Below, piece after piece: positions 1-12,056 of a DNA stretch of 64,000 nucleotides. The DNA comes from Dillenia suffruticosa (Eukaryota; Streptophyta; Magnoliopsida; Dilleniales; Dilleniaceae). Numbering within the stretch: the first letter of the stretch is position 1; each line of letters starts with the position of its first letter. The notes under the pieces are model-generated. The model saw nothing but the letters and a program-made list of their open reading frames with translations, searched no databases and was not told where the DNA came from. The DNA lies in contig JAVTVX010000010.1 of NCBI GenBank assembly GCA_033439265.1, positions 15,283,490 to 15,347,489 on the forward strand, in the 5' to 3' direction. Made by a program: the position numbers and the translations under genes.

Positions 1-626
1 CCAAATCTCACTTCAAATGTATTATATACATAAGAGACGGTTGATGTAATTGTCAAACTGCCACAGTTCAAGAGATTAACTCCAAATAAACTTAGAGTTG
101 TGTTATTGAACCTTTTTTAGGCTTTATGTGATCTTTTGCTTTCAGAATACCAATATAGCATCTCGGGGGTCTGTCGAAGGCATTCTGACAGATTTCACAG
201 CAAATGACAAACCTAAGAGTTTCTCTCTTTAAGGAGAGGCTGTCTCCTTGTTTCTAGGCGATGGTCATACAATTGCAGCAAATATGACTCTAATAAAAGA
301 CAAATATTCAGTGGCTTACTCCTTAAATATGGCTACACGGTGGACCTGCTAAGTACAAACAAAAGAAAAATGAGAAAATGTTGTGCCTATGTATCCCTCC
401 TCAACGTGCCAATCATTTTAGATTTGTCTTACCACAAACTAAGCCTTCAGCTTATCATCAGCATTTAAAAAAAGTAAAAAGAAAATCAAAATGAAGAGGT
501 CTATGAACAGCAGGAATCAAGTGCCTAGAGTAACAATATAAGTATGGAAAGATGTACAAATGCATAAATCTCACATAAACATACTTGTGATAATAAAAGA
601 AACAAGAAATTGCCGCTGAATCATAC
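1..626 (-). other. Intron of the OTU gene
   Basis: AT-rich sequence after the donor at 626-625. I looked on the minus strand for the expected next exon (the family's VITSF-like strand and the catalytic His region) and found none, so this is read as intron running off the window. Confidence 0.5.
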
Positions 627-2903
627 CGAATCTGCAGCTGCCTGCAAAGTTACATGATCACCCCATTCACCACTCCTAATTATCATCCATAAGATGGAGT
701 TGTCAAATTGTCAACTTGTCAAATATACCCAATAGCACTTGACATTCAATTATACAAAGGGAGAGAAAAATACTTGGACATCTTCTTCAAATAGTCACCA
801 AAAGCCATGGGAACATAGCCCTCATATATCTCTGGGCAAGACTTAAGCTGATCCATCAAAATGTTGCAACATAAGTAACAGCAAAGTCCATGCAAATAAG
901 CTTCTAAATGACTTTTTGACAAAATGTCAAGCTAATCACCCACAATATTAAAGAGTTTCAACCTGATTTACAACTTCTTGTCGAACAAATTTGTGGTGCT
1001 CAGTAGTGCGATATATTTGATCTGACAGAGCACGAAACTGTAAAAACAGCTAATGAGACATTGGCATGCAAACAGAGCCTTCTGGCACCGTATGGCACTC
1101 CATACGGATTTGCCAAAAAAACTATATGTCACAATTTGAAACAAGCAACAATCTAAACAACAAGCAGAGGTCCAAATTCAAGATAAATGCTTAAACTAGA
1201 TAAAATTTAAGGAAAGAAGGAATATTAAATGCATAACTCAAAAAGCCAAAAATGTGCGAAGTGGCAAACCTGACAGTTACCGTCACCTTGGACCTTGAGC
1301 TCAACCAAATCATATAACTGCAATCTTTAGACAAAGAAAAACGTTCAGCATCAGCTGTTGTCCATATCGCACAAGCTAAAATCTTTACAAAGTATCAAGA
1401 CATACCAAAGAGATGTATAGAGAAAAAAAATAATGTTGAAAGACAACACAAAATACCTGTCCAGTAGCCGTTGATGATCTAATGTTGCTTCATCAACTGA
1501 GGGTATTTCTCCATTGATCCTGGGAACATGCTGCACATAGAAACAGCAAGAAATTGGGAACCATCAGATATTCAAGACCGGAATTTCATAGCTAGATGAA
1601 GGATCCAAAGATCCCAGTTTAAGATGCCAATGCAAATAGAGACACATGTCAATATGAACATCAAGGATTTGTGAGAGACAGACAGTTTCACATAGAAGCC
1701 ACACAAGTTCAAGGAACTTTCTCATATTAAATCAGCAATTCAAATTTTTGAATATTTTGGCATCCACAAGTATGTTAACTCATTATACAGCTCCCCACCC
1801 CACCTCGCATCCACACAGAAAGGGAGGAGAAAAAAAGGGAACAGCATATCAATTTTGTCTCGAGATGGCACAAAGCAACGTGGGCTTCTCAAACCACCGA
1901 TATTTGCCAAAAAGAAGCTTGACGTGTACTTCTGTATACAAGCAATTCGCTTCTAACTCCACAATCCTAAGCTCCTGCAATCACTTACTGAAATGAACCA
2001 CAGATTGGGTCCAGTAGCATTGTAATTAACATTTATCCGTTTGCAAGAATAAGAAAGAAATTAACTTTTCTAGCTCTTAGCAACTACAATTACTGGATAG
2101 CATAAAAGCTACAGATAGAAAATTATCTTGGCCATATCTTCCAACCGGTAAGCATCACCAGAAAATATTAGTATAATTATGTCTGCAGTAAAGGACAACG
2201 ACTAGACACAAAGTTGTGTGGACTTCTACAGACATAAGGGTTACACGTCACTGCAAGAATAACAAAATGCAGAAGTCAGTGTGCTAATGCGTGGAGTACA
2301 TGCACTTACAGGAACAGGAACCATTGGATTTAACCTCTTCCCAACTTCACCATCAAGTGCATGTTCATCTGTTAGCTCTAGGAAGTAATAGTGCTCATCC
2401 TCGGAGTAAGAATTCTCTCCTGGGCTAGAACATGGACTTGAAATACACACATCATCTATCTCTTCCGGGTCCTCCTCATGCCCTACAAGAGATGGGAGAA
2501 AATGAATGCAGTGAGAAAAGAAAACAAAAACATACTGAGCTAATGAAATTGGAATATTGAGGAAACATTTTGTACCATGACTATAGTTTTCCATAGAGCC
2601 GCCAAGCCACTCCTGTGAATACACAGATGGCTGAAAATGGTCAACCCCTTCATGTGAAGGTTCAGGAGCGTCTCCAACTGCAAGTTGTGACAGTTCTTCT
2701 TGAAGAGCTCGAGCAATTTGCTCGTCATGCTCTATATTGCTACATTGTACATCATAATTATCCTCCTTATAATACTGCCCGCTATAATAATCTAACTCGT
2801 TTTGGGTAGAATTTCCATAATACCCATAATTGGAAAATGGGTCACCATCAAAAAGTTGAAGGCCCCATGGAATAACATCCGAATCTTGTTCATACGAGAT
2901 CAT
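627..2903 (-). CDS. OTU-domain deubiquitinase, 3' end beyond the window
   Basis: Cysteine protease of the ovarian-tumour (OTU) family that removes ubiquitin; it resembles the plant OTU9/10/11-type proteins. Seven coding exons read continuously on the minus strand: 2903-2576, 2482-2310, 1530-1457, 1324-1270, 1037-963, 847-774 and 675-627, giving 276 residues so far. All join in frame at GT-AG sites. The start is the ATG at 2903 (MISYEQDSDV), just inside an acceptor near 2911. The OTU catalytic motif DGNCQFRALSDQ contains the predicted nucleophile Cys209 and Asp206. It is followed by TTEHHKFVRQEVV, the segment YEGYVPMAFGDYL and SGEWGDHVTLQAAADS. The acidic N-terminal part carries a short DEQIARALQEEL stretch that looks like a ubiquitin-interacting helix (inference). 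The catalytic His near the C-terminus is not in the window, so the last visible intron is longer than 620 bp. Family call is strong; exact subfamily is less certain. Confidence 0.9.
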
Positions 2904-3417
2904 TTGCAATCTGTTATTTTCAAATCCAGTATCTGTTCCAAATCCAATGGCCTTTCAGCTGGTCAATTGCAAGCCAAACGCCATGTAACTGCACTTTCAC
3001 TTAGAGAAATCAGAAACTTTACTTTAAAACAGCCATCAATGAACAAATAATGCTAAACCCAGTATCACACTGTCCAAAGTAGTGGGTAACTTTTGATTTT
3101 TCGTTAACAATGACATATTTATTCAAAAATTCAAAATGACCATATAATAGAATCAAACATTAATTTATAAAATAAGATCAAATCAACGATTAATTAATTC
3201 ACATCACTATTTACATCTGAGAAAACTGTACGGATGAACTTGCATGATCCTAATCATTTTAGGTTTTTACATTGTGATCTATTTCTCTGTCCATCTTGAT
3301 TCGGAACCCTATTTAACAATTTCTGCAAAAGAAGCTATTGGAACCAAAAAGAAAACTTTAAAAAATAGAAACCGAGGAATTGAAAAGACAGACAAACGAA
3401 GAAAAGGGTTTCTCTAA

Positions 3418-3595
3418 CCTTAGATTCAAATCACATTTGTCTTTGATTGAAACGGCAACAACAACAACCCACAAAGTCCCAAATCGAAACAACAACTGTG
3501 AAAGTGATTGCATATAAATATGAAGCTTCTCAGAACGGTTTCGAGACGCCACGAGTGTAGAAGATGACGATGAGTTCACTTCACTGGTTTATCTG
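3418..3595 (-). other. 5' UTR exon and start region of the OTU gene
   Basis: A donor site lies near 3422 on the minus strand (AAG followed by GTTAGAG) and matches the acceptor just upstream of the ATG at 2903. This implies a noncoding first exon of roughly 170 bp and a leader intron of about 500 bp. The transcription start is not determined. Exon limits are inferred from splice signals only. Confidence 0.45.
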
Positions 3596-4410
3596 ATTAT
3601 TTTTTATTGAGCGGCTGAAAAATAGTAACTAGAAAATATAAATAAATAACTAAAATAATTGACGGATGTCCCGATTCTGTAATCTGTACGGAGTCCTCGG
3701 ACTGGACAACGTTAATTGACGATGAAGGTTGCCGTTAGTTTGAGGATGTAGACTTGTTGACTTCGTCGGTGGTTGAGTTCTTCTTCTTCCTTTCTATTTT
3801 CCGATCTTTTGTGGGAACGTTGACGTGACATGTATGACACTTAGTTTTAGGGGCATTGTCACGTGAATAGATATATTTTTGATTAATACATTTAATATAT
3901 TTTTTAAAGAGAATAAATTTAATTTTTAATAATTTTAATTTATTTAATAATTATCTTTGAAAGTATTGTTCGTATTATATAATTTTAAATTTATCTTTTA
4001 AAAAATAAATTATTAAATAATACAAATATAAATATAATATATAATGTTAGATTGCATGTACGAATATGTATATATAAATCTAGACACAACGTGTTTAGCG
4101 ATGACGGATCTCGGTACCAAAGAAACCATACGTATTAAGAACCCCCAAGGAATTTGAAAAGGTTAGCGCGACAAATGCCGGGAAAAGGAGAGGCAAAAGA
4201 GTGTGGGGTGAGGTCTGCGGGGCGTTGCGATGGAGGTCAGTATCAGACCCGAACCACCAGGTGCGGGACTCTTCACTACTTCTCAACCGTTTTTTCGTTG
4301 CTCTTCTCCTTATTCCCTCGATTGTCCATTTTTTGCTTCTGACGCGTTCAACTATCTCTCTCTCTCTCTCTCTCTCTGGGAAAAATTATAAAAGCAAACC
4401 CTAGTTTTTC
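3596..4410. other. Intergenic, AT-rich, with a (CT)n run
   Basis: Lies between the OTU leader and the ABCG pseudogene. The 3850-4080 part is very AT-rich. A (CT)n run of about 24 bp sits at 4354-4377. No convincing coding signal was seen. Confidence 0.5.
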
Positions 4411-4682
4411 ATGAAGATGAGGAGAGAGAGAGAAGGAGAGAGAGAGAAGGAGAGAGAGAGAGAGAGAGGTAATGTGCGTCGAATTGTTCTTTCTGTTTCC
4501 CTAATCATACTCGATCTCTCCACTTGTATCAACTCTCAGGATAAGGAGGGCAGCAGCACCGGGACGTATTCTAATCCCGCGGCTATGGAAATTGCCAGCC
4601 AGGGCTCACATGAACAGCATCAGCGTTGTTTTCGGTGAGCAAGGAATAAAGGAATTGAGTTTCTGCATGCTTAATGTGTCAG

Positions 4683-4713
<31 letters not shown>

Positions 4714-6660
4714 AAAGAGTTGGGGTTTCTATTTTGATTAATAAAATTTAATTTGTCTTTGCAGAACTAAAGAGTTGGACAATGCGTTTAATTTTACTGG
4801 CAAGTTGCAATTCGTCACAAATTGCATTGCTAAGACTAAAGGTATATTGCCTTCCTCACTCATACTTTGCTTAATCCCTGTAAAGCAATTTACTGGATCC
4901 AAAATTAAAATATTATCATAAAATTATGGAGTTTGATTTTTTGTTCCGAGTTTTATTGCTTGGAATCAAGAAGAGGGTCCAATTTTAACTCCCAAAAATT
5001 GAAAATTTGTAAATACAAAAAGGGAAATTCGGAAATGGACTCTGCAATAGTCTGCGAGTCTCATATAAATATTTTATGAGTGCTGTTATTTGGATTGTTT
5101 TTGTTTTAAGCAGTTGAAATTCAATTAAATTTCTTATTTTACTCTCTTAAATCTAAGTGTAAAATGTAATTTCAAAATGACGTATATGAATTCAGTTCTC
5201 TTTTAACTTTGTTTCAAGCAAAGTGTCAAATAAAGTTTATGTGAATGTTGGAGACTTTGAATTACTAGTTTTAGACCATTGTCAGTATGCTGAAGAATGA
5301 ATTCGATTTGTTAGGTTTATGTTACTTACTGGTGGCTTTAAAGAATTCACTAGTTGTCTGTGTAATTGGCTCTTTTATGAATTCCTACCACTCAGTGCAA
5401 TAATTAGTTCCTTTCTCCTGCCTGTGTGCCGAGATCAGGAGCAATTTCTGATTACCTGCACTAATCCTGCAGCATGTGGTGGAAGTGGAAGTCACCAAAA
5501 AACGATACGAAGATTAAGAAACAATCAAAAGGCATCTTTCGCATGCTCAAGCCCTACGCACCATCTTTTCTATATTTGCTATCTTCTGATGTTTTTAAAT
5601 CTGATAATATTCTCCTAAATGCTTCTTCACTGGCCAAGTTGATAAATTTTTTTTGAGTAAGTTGCATAGGTATATATTTGGATGGTGTGTATATCCACGT
5701 CTATTTTTTTGGCCATTATGGTCATTAGATGCGTATTTAATTGTCAACAGGTTGCCCCATGTCTTATGTTGGTCATAATATATTACTGTTCTGACCAAGT
5801 CCTAACTACAAGAGAAAGATGACAGGCAAAATCAAGGGAAGCTGCTGCAAGGAGTGCTGGAAACTGCACAAGCACATCAAAAATGGAAATCTGCGAGAGA
5901 TATTGCAAAAGGGTCTGCAGTTGGACTCCAGAGTATACACGAACATTTTCTCTAAGAAAATCTCAAAGGCAGCATGATCTGAAGATTGGATCTAAAAAGG
6001 TTGGAACGGATGCTGCCATCATCTCCGGGCCTTTAGGTCTGAGCGCATCTGAAGAACTGTCTGCAGCAGCGAACGGAAAGAAAAAGGAACCCAGCAATCT
6101 CACAAAGATGATGCGTCGACTTGAAGAGAACCCTGAAAGTAACTAGGGTTTTAATCTGGAGATTGGAGATAAAAATCTGAAAACAAAACCCCCAAAGGGA
6201 AAGAAATTGCATAGGCACACCCAGATTTTCAGGTATGCATATGGTCAAATTGAGAAGGAAAAAGCAATGCAGGAGCAGAACAAAGACTGGACCTTCTCAG
6301 GGGCTATCTCTATGGCTACTGACATTGAAATTAGAACCAGGTTTCAAAGAAGTTGCTTTCAAGGATTTAAACCTTGCATGGAAAGGGAAAAACAGACATT
6401 TGGTCCTGGGGCTGGAAAAACATTTCTTTCTGCTTTGGCTGGTAAAGCAACAGGGTGCGTTATGAGTGGTACGATTCTCGTGAATGGGAAGGTTGAATCT
6501 ATCCAATCCTACACAAAAATTATTACTTTTTTTCCACAAGATGATAGAGCGCCCGGAAAACTGACGGATGAAGAAAACCTGTCGTTTAGTGCAAGGCGCA
6601 GATGTGCCACATCTGTTAGCATATTTGCTGCATGCTCGAGCATGTACCGGAAGTGCCACT
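4411..6660 (+). pseudogene. ABCG half-transporter pseudogene (WBC type, with cysteine-rich N-terminal region)
   Basis: Remnant of an ABC transporter G-subfamily gene, in plants a membrane exporter of lipids, hormones or wall precursors. Recognisable pieces in order: a start-like exon at about 4411-4633 interrupted by a (GA)n run; an exon at 4765-4841 encoding TKELDNAFNFTGKLQFVTNC; a linker at 5822-6146 (QAKSREAAARSA, then TAQAHQKWKSARDIAKGSAV in another frame, then KKKEPSNLTKMM); and 6147-6655 with FRYAYGQIEKEKAM, FSGAISMATDIEIRTR and AGKTFLSALAGKATG. The linker needs at least two frame changes. There is an in-frame TAG at 6144-6146. A further frame change occurs near 6340, where VAFKDLNLAWKGK is in a different frame. 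The Walker A region has lost the residues before GAGK and one Thr. The signature motif, Walker B and all membrane spans are missing. It is unlikely to make a transporter. Confidence 0.85.
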
Positions 6661-7932
6661 ATTTTTTTTACGCCCCGTATCTGATGTCCGTTTCTTATTA
6701 ATTCATTTTAAATATCTGCGAAGATTCTATTTTGGAGACGGCTCTCCAAATATAATTTTTTTTATTATCAAGTTTTAAATTCGAGACTTGATAACGGAAT
6801 TAGCATATCATTCCACTAAACCGGTTGTCCGTCGGCTCGACTTACTGTTTTTGCTGAGAGATAAAATCCAATAGTGGTGATTTGTTGTCAGCGAACCCGA
6901 TTATTGATGATAACAAAGAATTTTGAGAGGATGCTTGATGGCGGTCCAAGTTTTTTGGACGAAATAGGATCAGTGTCATTTACAGTATTATTTATAAATG
7001 TTTTTTTTTTTTTTGGTCTAATGAGATGTTGGGGGCTTAAGGCGAACCCTTTCTCTCTCGTTTCCTCTTCCTCGGTGTTAGCATTCTTCCATAGAATTTA
7101 GAAACAAACAGAACAAAAACAACAATTAAACATCCATGGGTGAGATAAACAAAGGCACTAAGCACCAACAAGGATGAGATCAACAAACAAAATGAATAAA
7201 CGCAAGAATACCACAACCCCATGGCACAACATCAGAAACTGGAATTTCATCCGCTGTGATGTTAGGCGCTTGCTTGTTGTGCTTGTTCCCGGGCCTCCAC
7301 TCCCCCCCCCCCCCCATACCAAAAAAATGCAAGAATACAAATTTGGCAACTTTAAAGATAATAATGAAATTTCCTAATCTCAAGTACGATGATTAAAAGA
7401 TAACATGGGATTTCCTTTTTAGATTCATTCGTTGCGATATTCTTCCAAAGCCTTTCGAATTTGAGGTAAGTTTCTAGAATTATTCTAAAAAGTTTGATTA
7501 TATCTTTCTCTTTACCAAATAAATTATAAATAAATACATATACAAATAAATTCTATCATAAAGAGGAAATTTATTTATACACAACTAAATCCTACCAATT
7601 TGGGAAGGTTTTTAATCACGGTATGAATTTAGCCCTTTACAAAATGAAAGGTAAATTAGTCAATTGGATCAACCACATAATTTTATTTCCAAACAGAGTT
7701 ATGTAAGGAGACAAAATGACAAATAAGATTGGGCCATATGATATCTGGTTACAATTTGGTCTATAAATTAGCCAAAGCTAAGAATCATAGCGAAGTCTGG
7801 AACCAAAAAACAATCCCCTTTGCATTTCACCAACAAGAAATATTATCAAAGAGAAGGTAAGAGTCCTCTAATACCCCCTCCCCCAAAAAGACTGCAATAT
7901 ATCACCCCCACTACTCTCTCTCTCAACCATCA
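6661..7932. other. Intergenic
   Basis: Between two pseudogenes. Contains the SINE relic, a poly(C) run near 7303-7317 and a minus-strand stretch at about 7204-7300 that looks coding-like but that I could not identify. No gene can be supported. Confidence 0.4.
6740..6838 (-). mobile_element. Probable diverged SINE relic
   Basis: On the minus strand the block reads like the short tRNA-like SINEs at 9.3 and 54.2 kb: an A-box-like GGTTTAGTGGAATGAT, a B-box-like GTCTCGAATT, then an A-rich tail. A 6-bp CGGCTC occurs at both ends (6739-6744 and 6833-6838) and may be a decayed target-site duplication. This is weaker than the two better copies. Confidence 0.35.
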
Positions 7933-9321
7933 ATGTCCCACTCACAACAGAGACGGTTTGCCAAACACCACCAGAGGAAAACACATTCTGATAGCTCCTC
8001 TTCATCTCCCTCAGCTCTTTGTCATGAAAATCAATCTTCCAGAACTTCAACTACTACTTTCTCTTCCTCATTCTCCTCTTCTTCTTCCTCTACAAAAAGT
8101 TGCTTTTCCTTCGATTCTAAGCGTAAACCCCATTCTCCCTCTCACAGGCAGTCTCTCTCTGACCCAAATTTCTCATTCCCCATCCCATGTCTTTTTACTG
8201 GTCTAAGGCATTGGATAGGCAAGTCCAAGTGTGGTTTCATGCCCTTCATGGCCAACTCCAAGGATGTTTCGGTTCATGTTCCATCCCCAATTGTAAGTCC
8301 ATCTAATCTTAAAATTTTATGATAAAATTAAGGATGTCACATAAAGGGAAAATGAGAAATAAAAAGAAATCTGGGGTATTCTTTTATTTAGGTGTATTAA
8401 TTCGTTATATTTTTCATCTCTTTTTTGTCCCCTTTTGCAAATACCTCTATTTTTTTTTTCCTTTTATTTTTAAATATGGTTTGTGTTTACAGAGAGGCAA
8501 CAAGCTAGGTAGTAAACAAAAACGAGAAGAACTTGAAAGAGAGGTATTATTTAATACTGATTTTATTTTGATAAATTGAAAAAATATTAGGATTTGAGAT
8601 GCACAGAATGGATGGCGAAGATTGCATAAGATATGTCGGCAATTATTAATCGGATATACGTCACTAAACAATTCAAGGAAATCTATAATGGTTTTAATTC
8701 CTTCTATAAATTCTTTTCCCTTACGTCCAGATATTTGTGTATTGCCGCCAATACGCCAATCACCAACAAAACCACATACTTTGAAATGAATAATAATATT
8801 AAAGTAGTTTTGAATTAAATAAATTAAATATTTATGTGAAATATATATTTGATCAATTCATAATATAAATTGATTTGATTTAATTTTAATTTTATGAATA
8901 TATTTATTCCATTGGTACTTTGGTACAAAACTCGGTTGATTCACGTGCTACTCTTGAAAGTAAGAATAAAAGAGTTTTGATTAGACAAAAATTATTATCC
9001 GATAATTCTTGAATTTATTCTATATCTGAAAAAGGAATCTTTTGAATAGTCTTAATTTGTCTCTAATTTATCTTACTTTATTTATTATTTTAAATTAAAA
9101 TAAAAAATATTTTGTAAATAATATAAAATTGTACAATAAAAAATTAATGTTTTTATAAAAATATATATTACTAATAATTTCATTTAAAAAAGTCTAGACA
9201 AGAGCAATGTCAAGATTCTAAACGGGCCAGGAGGAAGAGATAGCTAATCTCTCTCTCCTTTCACCAAAAGAAAATCTCTTTCTCTCCGTTGTCAACTCCC
9301 GGCGGAAAAAGGAGCAAATGG

Positions 9322-9446
9322 CCCATATGTTTTTTCCTTTCTTTTCTTTTTTACTTATCGCAAGGATTCGAATCTCAGATCATTAGATTGGGGAGGAGAT
9401 TTACACCACTAAACTGTCTCATTGAGGACCCATATGTTTTTTCCTT
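9322..9446 (-). mobile_element. Short tRNA-like SINE with 18-bp target-site duplication
   Basis: The perfect 18-bp repeat CCCATATGTTTTTTCCTT occurs at 9322-9339 and 9429-9446. The 89-bp insert reads on the minus strand with an A-box-like CAGTTTAGTGGTGTAAAT, then a B-box-like GAGATTCGAATCC, then an A/G-rich tail. This is the layout of a tRNA-derived SINE inserted by target-primed reverse transcription. It sits inside an intron of the DUF547 pseudogene. A related copy is at 54.2 kb. Confidence 0.75.
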
Positions 9447-10757
9447 GAATACAGCAAATACAGCTCACCAAGCATAAATATTTGGCCATAAAAAGAAGTA
9501 ATAAAGGTGCACCACCCTTCTGAATTCTCTGTATGTTGGACAAATAATCGCTAATACAGACACATTCATTGCCTTGGGGAAGGGGGGAACGAAGGACATG
9601 GGCAGGGGGCATCTTCCCCCTTCTCCAAAATTTTAAGAATACAAATTTTCTATATTATGTAATTTTAAATAATGTTAAATGTTGCTTATTTTTAAAAATT
9701 TACAATTTTGGGTTTTTTTTTTCAACATAATAATTCAAAATATATGTTATATTTTGCATTTTTAATATAATTTTTTAAATTTACCTGAATTTTTTTGGGA
9801 AGGAATGATGGAGTTAGCATCACGTTACAGGTGTCGAAACTTGAGATAATGTTGAACCATGAAGAAAAGGTGCACGAGGTACTAGATACTATAAATAGTA
9901 GACAACACAGTTCTTCTCTTCAAATCCCTTGCTTCCTTCCACCTGAGGTAATGTTTTCGTTAAGAGCACATACTTTCATAAATTCTTTGGTATGTTATAT
10001 TGGGCAGAACTTCCTGCATCTGGTTGGTGACATGACATGAAAATTGGTCAAATTTCGTGAAAAACTTCATAAAAAAACTGCTTGTAATATCTTAGTACTT
10101 AATTGTGGGATGAGAATTTTTCTCTGTTATTTATAATTTTTTTGATAAAATCTCATTCTATGTTTTTTTAATTTATAAATTTTAAATCTTAGTTTATGAA
10201 TAATACAGATAAAAAAGCTGTTGGTAGAGTTGGCAACGGTTGAAGGTGAAATAGTTCAACTAGAAAACCAGATAAGCAAACTCCAAAGCAATTTGCATCA
10301 AGAAAAAGAATTCACAAAGATAGTCAAATCCAAAAAGCAAAGCAAACAACTGCAAGTGAATTTCCCAGAAGTCCAATGATTGTTCCAAACATGGGATTTC
10401 CTGGAAGGATGGCATTTGAGGACAAGGCATTGCATTTTATAAGTAAAGCCATTAAAGGAGACTACTACGTGTGGGACTTCAACAATCCAAGAAGATCAAT
10501 TGATCTGAGGGGAAGTTCTATCAACTCCGGCCAGAATCGATCTCCTGACAAGTCTCCTAGAAAGAGTACCACCGGCTTTCAAAAATCATCCTCGCCCTTA
10601 AACAAGACGTCAATCGCTTAAGGTGTAAGGTCTATTTTGTGCTACCATCATTGGAATCCATGGGCTTCGATTTGGGCCCGGATTCCCAGTTTGGCCCATC
10701 GACATTTGGACCCGACCCTGCTGGTTTGCCCCCTTTTGGGTTTGGCCTGAATTTAGC

Positions 10758-10760
<3 letters not shown>

Positions 10761-10805
<45 letters not shown>
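10761..10805. repeat. (TA)n microsatellite
   Basis: About 45 bp of uninterrupted TA dinucleotides inside the DUF547 pseudogene, between the coiled-coil part and the DUF547 exons. Confidence 0.95.
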
Positions 10806-10808
<3 letters not shown>

Positions 10809-12056
10809 CTATCAGTATTTAGAGTCGTATTTCGACTAATCAAATTTGATCATTTGTAAGAACCCTATTTAGGAGATAGGTTTCTTATCATAGTTTTTTT
10901 CATTCTCAAATTTTAAAATCGAGATTTAGTTAAAAGATTTAACACCCATTCTACCGACTCATATTCATATTTTTGGCGAAGTGGTTGTTTTTGGACCGTT
11001 TACAATCAAGAGCGTATTTGTTTTTTCCTTTTTTGTTAATCAAGGGTTTCCGAGTATCTATCTCGTGGATAATATACTGGTGTGTGTTAGTATTTTTTAT
11101 TTTTCTAAGTTTCCACCATTGCTTTTGTTTTCAACCTAGATAGTATGATACAGAAAGGACGGGCCGGCAAAAACTCTACTAGTACTATTCTATTAACAAT
11201 AATCAGAAATGACAACCTTACAATTTATCTGAGAATATAATAAAGTTTTTGATAGTCATATTTGTGATATTAATTTGAACTTCAAGAGTTATGGAACTCA
11301 AACAATCAAGATGATATCGAGGTCCGCTCACTCTTCTTTATCCAGAAGCTTCAGGGGCCGACACCATTGTGAATCCAAATTCAAATCTTCTATTGCAAAG
11401 GGATTCGAGGTAAGAAGATCCTTATGGCCATTTTTAATTTTGAAAATTCCGTTCCAAGAAATGTTGGTCCTTCCAAGAACCTCGTGAGATTTGCTTCACG
11501 CTCTTTGGACCCCAAATGCATTTCAAGCTTTCGCTCCATTCGTTTGTTGAGAAATTTAAGGTATGGGTCACAACATTGTTGAACAAGATCCTCAATGTGA
11601 TTGATCACTAAAACCCTTTTTTTTTTCCTTTTTGAAACGCAGGGTATTGATGAAGGATCTTCCAAAGGTGGATTTGGGATTCCTGACTGACCAGCAAAAT
11701 CTGTCATTTTGGATCAACATGTACAATGCTTGTGTCATGCATGTAACATCATTAAATACTTTTATTTACTCTCTGATTTCAAAATTAATAGTGAGCTAAT
11801 TTAAGACATAGAGTCAATTTTACCATTTTCCATTTCAGGGTTTTTTGCAATATTGGGTGCCCTCTACCCCAGACTGTTCACATTAATGAACAAGGTACGT
11901 CATGATTTCTCAACTAAAATGTTGGTGAATATCCTTCGCCAATGAATTGCGCATTAAGAACATATTTATGTCTGTGTTAACTTTTAGGCCACTCTCAACA
12001 TCGGAGGCAACACCACTAATGCTCAAGCGATTAAGCATTTCATACGAAGGAAACAG

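Larger units (their letters stand above)
7933..12056 (+). pseudogene. Leucine-zipper (MIP1 type) / DUF547 protein pseudogene
   Basis: Decayed copy of a plant family with an N-terminal MIP1-type coiled coil and a C-terminal DUF547 domain; its molecular role is poorly known. Pieces in order: 7933-8292 (Ser-rich), 8493-8543 (KQKREELEREV), 9831-9947 (SKLEIMLNHEEKVHEVLD), 10209-10621 (coiled coil from IKKLLVELATVEGEIVQLEN), 11448-11559, 11643-11742 (VDLGFLTDQQNLSFWINMYN), 11839-11894 and 11988-12056 (ATLNIGGNTTNAQAIKHFI). Most borders have good GT/AG sites. Breaks: a TGA at 10377-10379 with continuation in another frame (MAFEDKALHFISKAIKGDY); a frame change inside the 11839-11894 exon, where FLQYWVPSTP and LFTLMNK are in different frames; and loss of the rest of DUF547 after IKHFIRRKQ. 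A (TA)n run lies at 10761-10805. The Ser-rich first exon is the least certain part. Confidence 0.8.
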
